In this document: positions 7,022-11,863 of the stretch, piece after piece | How the letters are laid out: every line of letters starts with the position of its first letter | How positions within the stretch are numbered: position 1 is the first letter of the stretch | From: JAAYGT01 sp050252075 | Lineage (GTDB): Bacteria; Pseudomonadota; Gammaproteobacteria; Burkholderiales; Burkholderiaceae_B | Length of the DNA: 11,863 nt | Direction: 5' to 3' | Assembly (NCBI GenBank): GCA_050252075.1 | Contig: JBFWLP010000101.1 | Location: forward strand, 1-11,863 | The notes under the pieces: model-generated | What the model was told of the DNA's origin: nothing | What the model saw: only the letters and a program-made list of their open reading frames with translations | The model's database searches: none | Program-made: the position numbers and the translations under genes

Positions 7022-7050
7022 TGAAAGCAGCTCCCCAGAGAGTTGATAAC
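7021..7050 (+). promoter_or_regulatory. Candidate promoter of the ABC transporter genes
   Basis: TTGAAA at 7021-7026 (5 of 6 to the -35 consensus) is followed after 18 bp by GATAAC at 7045-7050 (4 of 6 to the -10 consensus). A start near 7057 would leave a leader of about 50 nt. The 115-bp gap before the binding-protein gene, much larger than the other gaps in this run of genes, supports an internal promoter. Read-through from the upstream operon is also possible because no terminator is visible between them. Confidence 0.4.
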
Positions 7051-7106
7051 AAGCAGTACAGGTGCGCGATCAGGCGCAACCCGAAAAACCATGAAAGGAG
7101 ACGAAA

Positions 7107-8117
7107 ATGAGACGAAGCAAATTTGTGGTGGGCTTTGCCGCCGCGGTACTTGGCATGGTCATGGCCACCCCGGCCTCGGCCGAAAAAGATGAAGTCGTTC
7201 TGGCACGGCAGTTCGGTATTGGTTACCTGCCGTTGACAGTCATGCACAAGCAAGAATTGGTGCAGAAAAAACTGGCCGAAGCCGGCTTGAAAGATACCAA
7301 AGTGAACTGGTCACGATTCGGCTCGGGCTCGGCGGCCAATGATGCTTTGCTGTCCGGTCAACTGGACTTCGCGGCGGGAGGTACCGGCCCCGCATTTATT
7401 CTGTGGGACAAAACCCGCACCAATGCCAAAGTGCACGGGGTTGCCGCCCTCAGTTCCATGCCCAACCTGCTGGTAACCACGAACCCCAAGGTCAAAACCA
7501 TCAAAGACTTCACCAGTGAAGACAAAATTGCGATGGCGGGCGCAGGCTCATCGGTGCAAACCATTTACCTGCAAATGGCAGCCGCCAAAGAGTGGGGCAA
7601 AGAGAACTACAAAAAACTCAACCCCCTTATGGTCAACCTGCCGCACCCGGAAGGTCTGAACGCCATGCTGTCGGGGTCGGGCGCAATTCGTTCCCAGTTC
7701 ACCAGCCCCCCGTTCCAGTACATGGCTCTTGAGAATCCCGGCGTTCACACGGTGCTGAATTCCTACGATGTCATGGGCGGTCGCAGCACGTTCCTGGTGG
7801 TGTGGGGAACCGACAAGTTCCGCACCGAAAATCCCAAAACCTACATGGCTGTTCTGAATGCATTGAAAGCGGCGACCGACTGGATCAACGCCAATCCGCG
7901 CAAGGCCGCCGAACTGTATGTTGAAGATGCCGGTGGCAAGGACTCGGTCGATTTCATCGAGAAAATGATCCGTGATCCGCAGATCAAGTACACCCTGGCC
8001 CCCGAACGTGTTCTGCCGTTTGCGCAGTTCATGAATGATGTGGGCGTCATCAAGAACCGTCCTGAAAAGTGGTCGGACCTTTTCTTCCCCGAAATTCACG
8101 ATCTCGCGGGGAGCTAA
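7107..8117 (+). CDS. ABC transporter periplasmic substrate-binding protein (NitT/TauT type)
   Basis: This 336-residue protein should capture the imported solute in the periplasm. It opens with a Sec signal peptide: Arg-Arg at 2-3, a hydrophobic core at 6-20 and a likely cleavage site TPASA/E after Ala25. The mature part has the NrtA/SsuA/TauA-like pattern: IGYLPL-VMHK near the start, NDALLSGQLDFAAGGTGPA, PNLLVTTNPKVKTIKDF, and FTSPPFQYMAL with SYDVMGGRSTF-VVW near the hinge. AAGGAG at 7095-7100 stands 6 nt before the ATG. Members of this family carry nitrate, sulfonates, phthalate and other small anions, so the fold does not name the solute. The adjacent CoA-transferase and acyl-CoA carboxylase point to an organic acid. 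A strong hairpin follows the stop, fitting higher expression than the ATPase and permease. Confidence 0.93.
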   Translation: MRRSKFVVGFAAAVLGMVMATPASAEKDEVVLARQFGIGYLPLTVMHKQELVQKKLAEAGLKDTKVNWSRFGSGSAANDALLSGQLDFAAGGTGPAFILWDKTRTNAKVHGVAALSSMPNLLVTTNPKVKTIKDFTSEDKIAMAGAGSSVQTIYLQMAAAKEWGKENYKKLNPLMVNLPHPEGLNAMLSGSGAIRSQFTSPPFQYMALENPGVHTVLNSYDVMGGRSTFLVVWGTDKFRTENPKTYMAVLNALKAATDWINANPRKAAELYVEDAGGKDSVDFIEKMIRDPQIKYTLAPERVLPFAQFMNDVGVIKNRPEKWSDLFFPEIHDLAGS

Positions 8118-8127
8118 GGAACAGTGA

Positions 8128-8151
8128 GCATGCCGGCGAGAGCCGGCATGC
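8128..8151 (+). other. GNRA-capped mRNA hairpin between binding protein and ATPase
   Basis: GCATGCCGGC (8128-8137) and GCCGGCATGC (8142-8151) form a perfect 10-bp, GC-rich stem closed by the GNRA tetraloop GAGA. It starts 11 nt after the binding-protein stop codon and ends 22 nt before the ATPase start. No T-run follows, so it is not a classic terminator. Hairpins at this place in importer operons commonly protect the upstream message from 3' decay, giving more binding protein than membrane components. The structure is visible directly; the role is inference. Confidence 0.8.
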
Positions 8152-8173
8152 CAACCGTCAACAGAGGGATTAC

Positions 8174-8974
8174 ATGAATCAGGATTACAAAGAGTCGCCG
8201 TTGCTCGACGTTAACGGCGTTACGTTGCAGTACAAAACCATAGAGCATCTGATTACCGCCACGTATAAAGTCAGTTTTCAGGTGTTTTCGGGGGATCGTT
8301 TTGTGCTGCTGGGGCCGTCGGGCTGCGGCAAGTCAACGCTTCTGAAGGCCGTAGGCGGCTACCTTAACCCCGTTGAGGGCGATATCACCCTGCAAGGGCG
8401 CAAGGTTCAAAAGCCCGGCCCTGATCGCATGATGGTGTTTCAGGAATTCGACCAGTTGCTGCCGTGGAAAACGGTCTGTGAAAACGTGGCATTTCCGCTG
8501 CTTGCCAGCGGAAAACTGAACAAGCGCGAAGCGCGCGAGAAAGCGCTTGAATACATTGCCAAAGTGAACCTCAGCAAGTTTGCCGACAGCTACCCGCACA
8601 TGTTGTCCGGCGGCATGAAACAGCGCGTAGCCATTGCCCGCGGCATGGCCATGGAGCCTGCCATTTTGCTGATGGATGAACCTTTTGCCGCGCTTGATTC
8701 GTTAACGCGCCGCAAAATGCAGGACGAACTGCTGCAGTTGTGGGACGACACCCAGTTTACGGTGCTGTTCGTCACCCACTCCATTCCGGAAGCCATTCGT
8801 ATCGGCAGCCGTATCCTGTTGCTGTCGCCGCACCCCGGGCAGGTCAAGGCCGAACTGAACAGCTTGTCACGCGACGAGCAAGATGCCGCCAAGCACCAGG
8901 AGCTGGAAGACAAGATCAATTCGATGCTGTTTACCGACCGCGTCGAGGAAGAAGTGGAGGTTCATCATGGCTAA
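8174..8974 (+). CDS. ABC transporter ATP-binding protein (NrtD/SsuB/TauB type)
   Basis: This 266-residue cytoplasmic ATPase powers the importer. It has the full set of motifs: Walker A GPSGCGKST (47-55), Q-loop Gln90 in FQEFDQLLPWKT, signature LSGGMKQR (144-151), Walker B ILLMDEP (164-170), the D-loop AALD and the switch histidine in VTHS (His202). The LLPWKT stretch after the Q-loop is typical of the nitrate/sulfonate/taurine group. The ATG at 8174 is chosen because AGAGGGA (8163-8169) lies just before it and the conserved protein begins soon after; an upstream in-frame start at 8069 would read through the binding-protein gene and the hairpin. The C-terminus is acidic. The last 8 nt overlap the permease start, indicating coupled translation. 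Confidence 0.95.
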   Translation: MNQDYKESPLLDVNGVTLQYKTIEHLITATYKVSFQVFSGDRFVLLGPSGCGKSTLLKAVGGYLNPVEGDITLQGRKVQKPGPDRMMVFQEFDQLLPWKTVCENVAFPLLASGKLNKREAREKALEYIAKVNLSKFADSYPHMLSGGMKQRVAIARGMAMEPAILLMDEPFAALDSLTRRKMQDELLQLWDDTQFTVLFVTHSIPEAIRIGSRILLLSPHPGQVKAELNSLSRDEQDAAKHQELEDKINSMLFTDRVEEEVEVHHG

Positions 8975-9848
8975 CGGTTCCGAACTGGCAACGCCGCGTC
9001 CCGAAGTTTATGCCGAACCGGTAGCCTCCGAATCCTTTGGTATCGTAGAAAAACCGCTCTCCACCTGGGAACGCATTACGAACATTGGCGCAGTGCGTAA
9101 AACGTTCATTCTGGTTGTTCTTGCACTGGTCTGGCAGCTTTATGCCTTGTGGCTGAATAACTCGCTCATTTTCCCTACGTTCAGCGAAACCCTGGCGGCT
9201 CTGTTTGACGGCATCGCCAGCGGGGGGCTGATAAACATGGCCTGGACATCCGTGCGGGTGTTGCTGATGGGGTATGCGGTGGGCATTGTGCTGGCGGCCC
9301 TGCTCACAGTGTTGGCCATTACCACACGTATCGGCGCCGACATACTTGAAACCATGACTGCCATGTTCAACCCCTTGCCGGCCATTGCCTTGCTGCCGCT
9401 GGCACTGATCTGGTTTGGTCTGGGCGAGGGCAGCCTTATTTTCGTGCTGGTGCATTCGGTGCTCTGGGCTGTTGCGCTCAATACTCACGGCGGCTTCATG
9501 TCCGTGTCGCCCACGCTGCGCATGGTGGGGCGTAACTATGGCCTGGGCGGTTTCCCCTATGTGTGCTCCATTCTGATCCCCGCTGCATTCGCCAGCATAC
9601 TTTCGGGTCTGAAAATTGGCTGGGCCTTTGCCTGGCGCACGCTGATCGCCGCTGAGCTTGTGTTTGGCGTCAGTTCAGGTTCCGGTGGCCTGGGGTGGTT
9701 CATTTACCAGAACAAGAACATGCTGGAAATTCCCAGCGTGTTTGCCGGCTTGCTCATGGTCATTCTGATCGGCTTGTTTGTAGAAAACGTTATTTTCAAT
9801 ACCGTGGAAAAGTACACGGTTCGCCGTTGGGGCATGCAGCACCACTAG
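8967..9848 (+). CDS. ABC transporter permease (NitT/TauT type)
   Basis: This 293-residue inner-membrane protein forms the transport channel, probably as a dimer. A hydrophilic N-terminal tail of about 43 residues precedes about six membrane segments, near residues 45-65, 96-118, 130-152, 155-175, 210-235 and 258-280. The cytoplasmic coupling loop lies around VGRNYGLGGFPYVCSILIPAAFASILSGLKIG (quoted here in shorter parts: VGRNYGLGG, then IPAAFASILSGLKIG), the place of the EAA motif. GGAGG at 8956-8960 sits 6 nt before the ATG, and the start overlaps the ATPase gene by 8 nt. An in-frame start at 8883 would lie deep inside the ATPase gene and is rejected. It is last in the transporter run and is followed by a terminator hairpin. 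Confidence 0.94.
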   Translation: MANGSELATPRPEVYAEPVASESFGIVEKPLSTWERITNIGAVRKTFILVVLALVWQLYALWLNNSLIFPTFSETLAALFDGIASGGLINMAWTSVRVLLMGYAVGIVLAALLTVLAITTRIGADILETMTAMFNPLPAIALLPLALIWFGLGEGSLIFVLVHSVLWAVALNTHGGFMSVSPTLRMVGRNYGLGGFPYVCSILIPAAFASILSGLKIGWAFAWRTLIAAELVFGVSSGSGGLGWFIYQNKNMLEIPSVFAGLLMVILIGLFVENVIFNTVEKYTVRRWGMQHH

Positions 9849-9862
9849 GCTGCGTAGAACAG

Positions 9863-9892
9863 CGGGCGGCCTGTCTGGTTTCAGGCCGCCCG
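9863..9892 (+). terminator. Terminator-like hairpin after the permease gene
   Basis: CGGGCGGCCTG (9863-9873) and CAGGCCGCCCG (9882-9892) form a perfect 11-bp GC-rich stem with an 8-nt loop, beginning 14 nt after the permease stop. The following T-tract is weak and interrupted (TTAATGGCGTTTT), so termination may be partial here, with the second hairpin 28 nt downstream as a backstop. Confidence 0.7.
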
Positions 9893-9919
9893 TTAATGGC
9901 GTTTTGAAACCACAAAAAC

Positions 9920-9953
9920 AATAAAGCCCTTGAATTGTTTCAAGGGCTTTATT
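9920..9953. terminator. Bidirectional intrinsic terminator (tRNA-Ser and transporter operon)
   Basis: AATAAAGCCCTTGAA (9920-9934) and its exact complement (9939-9953) make a perfect 15-bp stem with a 4-nt loop. On the - strand the stem is followed by TG and five T residues, so it terminates tRNA-Ser transcripts 8 nt beyond the tRNA 3' end. On the + strand the T-rich right arm and the following bases can also stop read-through from the transporter genes, protecting the tRNA from head-on transcription. Confidence 0.85.
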
Positions 9954-9961
9954 CATGAATC

Positions 9962-10051
9962 TGGCGGAAGCGGTGAGATTCGAACTCACGGATGGGTTGC
10001 CCCATCGCCGGTTTTCAAGACCGGTCCATTCAACCACTCTGGCACGCTTCC
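9962..10051 (-). tRNA. tRNA-Ser (anticodon UGA)
   Basis: Read on the - strand, this 90-nt gene has a 7-bp acceptor stem (GGAAGCG with CGCTTCC), discriminator G and an encoded CCA end at 9962-9964. The anticodon stem is CCGGT/ACCGG with loop CTTGAAA, giving anticodon UGA at 10015-10017, which reads UCN serine codons. The T arm is GTGAG-TTCGAAT-CTCAC. The long variable arm (GATGGG/CCCATC, 9991-10006) is the mark of a type II, serine-class tRNA. It closely resembles E. coli tRNA-Ser(UGA). A terminator lies 8 nt beyond its 3' end. Confidence 0.97.
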
Positions 10052-10063
10052 TTCGACGATCAC

Positions 10064-10120
10064 ATCAAGCCCTATGCAGCAGCGTTTTCTGCAAATCACA
10101 AACATGGCATAGCGCTTGAT
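10064..10120. repeat. Inverted repeat upstream of the tRNA-Ser gene
   Basis: Arms at 10064-10077 and 10107-10120 pair at 13 of 14 positions around a 29-nt loop. The repeat sits in the 209-bp gap between the tRNA (transcribed leftward) and the quinone oxidoreductase gene (transcribed rightward), in the probable 5' leader or promoter zone of the tRNA. No T-run flanks it. The rest of this gap holds no convincing ORF. Weak -10-like hexamers occur on the - strand at 10131-10136 (TAGAAT) and on the + strand at 10202-10207 (GATAAT), neither with a good -35. Confidence 0.5.
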
Positions 10121-10260
10121 CGAGCCAAAGATTCTACCGCATTCTGTGACGATTGTGTTTTGTTAGCCACGGTATTCCCAGAAGTTCTTTCGATATCCGG
10201 CGATAATGTCGCTATCACGACGCGAACTGGCACACTAACGAATCAACTTTAGGAGCATGC

Positions 10261-11238
10261 ATGAAAGCTATTGAAATCTCCCAGCCCGGCGGGCCCGAAG
10301 TACTCACGCTTGTGGATCGGCCCATGCCCGAGCCCAAGGCGGGCGAGGTGCTGATCAAGATCGAGGCGGCGGGTATCAACCGGCCCGATGTCTTTCAACG
10401 CAAGGGTAACTATCCTCCGCCACCGGGGGCGTCTGACCTGCCGGGGCTTGAAGTTGCGGGCGAAATAGTGGGCGGTGATGTCGGGTCAACCGGCCTGGCC
10501 GTGAGCGACAAGGTGTGCGCGTTGCTGGCCGGTGGCGGTTATGCCGAATATTGCGTGGCGCCGGCGGCACAGTGCCTGCCCGTTCCCAAGGGGCTGTCGA
10601 TGGTCGAGGCGGCGGCGCTGCCCGAAACCTATTTCACGGTGTGGACAAATGTATTCGACCGCGGGGCGTTGGCCGCCGGCGAGGTGTTGCTTGTTCACGG
10701 CGGGGCCAGTGGTATCGGTACAACGGCGGTGCAACTGGCGAAAGCCATGGGTAACACGGTGTATGCCACGGTGGGCAGCGATGAGCGTGCCCGGGCGGTC
10801 GAGGCTCTGGGTGCTGCGAAAGCCATCAACTATAAAACGCAGGATTTCGTGCAGGAAATTAAAGAGCTCACACAGGGGCGTGGCGTTGATGTCATTCTGG
10901 ACATGGTGGCGGGTGATTACATCAACCGCGATCTGGCGTGCCTTGCCGACGACGGCCGCATTGTGATCATTGCGCTGCTGGGCGGGTCGAAAGCCACGAT
11001 CGATTGCAACCAGCTTATGCGTCGCCGCCTGTCGGTCACGGGGTCAACCTTGCGCCCCCGTCCGGTTGAGTTCAAGGCCCGCATTGCCCAATCCCTTCAA
11101 GAGCATGTCTGGCCGTTACTCGAATCGGGGAAAATTCGTCCGGTCATTCATGCTACGTTCCCTCTGGCCAAGGCGTGTGATGCGCATGCCATGATGGATG
11201 CCGGCGAGCAGATCGGGAAAATTGTGCTCACAGTCTAG
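10261..11238 (+). CDS. NAD(P)H:quinone oxidoreductase-like protein (PIG3/zeta-crystallin type)
   Basis: This 325-residue protein is a zinc-free medium-chain dehydrogenase/reductase that should pass electrons from NADPH to quinones or related carbonyl compounds. The N-terminal GroES-like domain has AAGINRPDVFQRKGNYPPP (38-55) and PGLEVAGEI. The Rossmann domain has the nucleotide-binding loop HGGASGIGTTAVQLAKAMG (146-164). The NRPD motif and the end GEQIGKIVL place it in the PIG3 group of quinone reductases. AGGAG at 10251-10255 lies 5 nt before the ATG. The next gene, tpiA, follows in the same direction but seems to have its own promoter. It is separated from the catabolic module by the tRNA and two hairpins, so a shared pathway is unlikely. 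The natural substrate is uncertain. Confidence 0.92.
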   Translation: MKAIEISQPGGPEVLTLVDRPMPEPKAGEVLIKIEAAGINRPDVFQRKGNYPPPPGASDLPGLEVAGEIVGGDVGSTGLAVSDKVCALLAGGGYAEYCVAPAAQCLPVPKGLSMVEAAALPETYFTVWTNVFDRGALAAGEVLLVHGGASGIGTTAVQLAKAMGNTVYATVGSDERARAVEALGAAKAINYKTQDFVQEIKELTQGRGVDVILDMVAGDYINRDLACLADDGRIVIIALLGGSKATIDCNQLMRRRLSVTGSTLRPRPVEFKARIAQSLQEHVWPLLESGKIRPVIHATFPLAKACDAHAMMDAGEQIGKIVLTV

Positions 11239-11267
11239 CCATTGTGGCGCCTGCGCCCATGACGAGT

Positions 11268-11273
11268 TACAAT
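11268..11273 (+). promoter_or_regulatory. Candidate -10 element of the tpiA promoter
   Basis: TACAAT at 11268-11273 matches 5 of 6 bases of the -10 consensus in the 81-bp gap before tpiA. The best upstream -35-like hexamer, TTGTGG at 11242-11247, is 20 bp away, longer than ideal. A start near 11280 would give a short leader. The element supports transcription of tpiA independent of the oxidoreductase gene. Confidence 0.45.
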
Positions 11274-11304
11274 GCCGGGTTACCCGAAAACATGTTCTTT
11301 TCTC

Positions 11305-11863
11305 ATGACAATTTCCCGAATGACTAAACGCCTTGTTATTGGCAACTGGAAAATGCATGGCAATCTGGCCGAAAACGCCGCCTTGTTGCAAGGGCTGGTG
11401 GCGGGGTTGCCGGGCAATGTAACGGCCGATATCGCCGTTTGTGTGCCGTTTCCGTATCTGGCCCAGGCGCAGCAAGGGCTGCATGGTTCGTCCATTACCT
11501 GGGGCGCGCAAGATATCAGTGCGCACGACAAAGGGGCGTACACCGGCGAAGTTTCGGGCGAGATGCTGTGTGATTTCGGTGTTCGCTGGGCGTTGGTGGG
11601 TCATTCCGAACGCCGCACCTGGTATGGCGAGTCAGATCAGGCGGTGGCCGCAAAGGCGGCGGCTGCCCTGCGCAAGTCCATTACGCCGGTGGTGTGTGTG
11701 GGTGAAACGCTGCAGGAACAGGAATCCGGTCAAACCAAGGCGGTTATTTCACGCCAATTGGAACCGGTGCTGTCCCTGGGGGATGCGGCCGTAAGCCAGA
11801 TAGTCATTGCCTACGAGCCGGTGTGGGCTATCGGTACGGGCCGTACGGCCTCGCCGGAGCAGG
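11305..11863 (+). CDS. tpiA: Triosephosphate isomerase, 3' end cut by window
   Basis: This is the glycolytic enzyme that interconverts dihydroxyacetone phosphate and glyceraldehyde 3-phosphate in the cytoplasm. The reading frame stays open to the window edge, giving the first roughly 181-186 of about 250 residues. Counting from the ATG at 11320, the active-site residues fall at canonical places: Lys11 in GNWKMHGN, His95 in VGHSERR and Glu166 in AYEPVWAIGTG. The phosphate-binding loop is entered at the end of the window. Two in-frame starts exist, 11305 and 11320, and neither has a clear ribosome site. The upstream one is listed as the longest option; the downstream one better matches the usual N-terminal length. 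It follows the oxidoreductase gene by 66-81 nt, an order I associate with Burkholderiales. Confidence 0.97.
   Translation, partial: MTISRMTKRLVIGNWKMHGNLAENAALLQGLVAGLPGNVTADIAVCVPFPYLAQAQQGLHGSSITWGAQDISAHDKGAYTGEVSGEMLCDFGVRWALVGHSERRTWYGESDQAVAAKAAAALRKSITPVVCVGETLQEQESGQTKAVISRQLEPVLSLGDAAVSQIVIAYEPVWAIGTGRTASPEQ

Noticed and set aside
8069..8173. Longer N-terminus for the ATPase starting at 8069
   Set aside because: It would be read out of frame through the end of the binding-protein gene and through the hairpin; the ATG at 8174 has a good ribosome site.
10202..10207. GATAAT as a -10 box for the quinone oxidoreductase gene
   Set aside because: No acceptable -35 lies 16-18 bp upstream, so a promoter cannot be called on this alone.
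9992..10252. Small + strand open frames across the tRNA region
   Set aside because: They run through the tRNA gene in antisense and have no ribosome site or conserved character.

Overview
The window looks like chromosomal DNA of a betaproteobacterium, most likely order Burkholderiales and plausibly Alcaligenaceae. This is inferred from fairly high GC, the protein style, and a quinone oxidoreductase gene followed directly by tpiA, an order I associate with Bordetella-like genomes. No rRNA or marker gene in the window fixes the genus. All protein genes lie on the + strand. The only - strand gene is a tRNA.

Region 1 (1-6991) is an apparent operon that starts behind an AT-rich leader with a sigma70-like promoter, a dyad over the -35 box and a tandem 20-bp repeat. 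It encodes, in order: a class III (CaiB/BaiF-type) CoA-transferase; a first carboxyltransferase subunit; a free-standing 73-residue biotin carrier; a second, paralogous carboxyltransferase subunit; a stand-alone biotin carboxylase; and a GntR regulator of the FCD subfamily. The four carboxylase genes make a biotin-dependent acyl-CoA carboxylase in which every functional part is a separate polypeptide and the carboxyltransferase is duplicated.

Region 2 (6992-9961) is a NitT/TauT-type ABC importer (periplasmic binding protein, ATPase, permease). It has its own candidate promoter, a strong GNRA-capped hairpin between the binding-protein and ATPase genes, and a terminator hairpin at the end. The simplest model is that the importer brings in a small organic acid, the CoA-transferase activates it, the carboxylase carboxylates it, and the GntR protein senses the acid or its CoA ester. 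The substrate cannot be read from the sequence, and no enzyme that would process a carboxylated product is present.

Region 3 (9920-11863) looks like core genome: a bidirectional terminator, tRNA-Ser(UGA) on the - strand, a PIG3/zeta-crystallin-like quinone oxidoreductase, and tpiA with its own -10 element, cut by the window end. The 3' end of the tRNA faces the catabolic module, the side on which integrative elements usually insert, but no integrase or duplicated attachment site is visible.

No IS element, CRISPR array or rRNA was seen. No gene-free stretch exceeds 300 bases.
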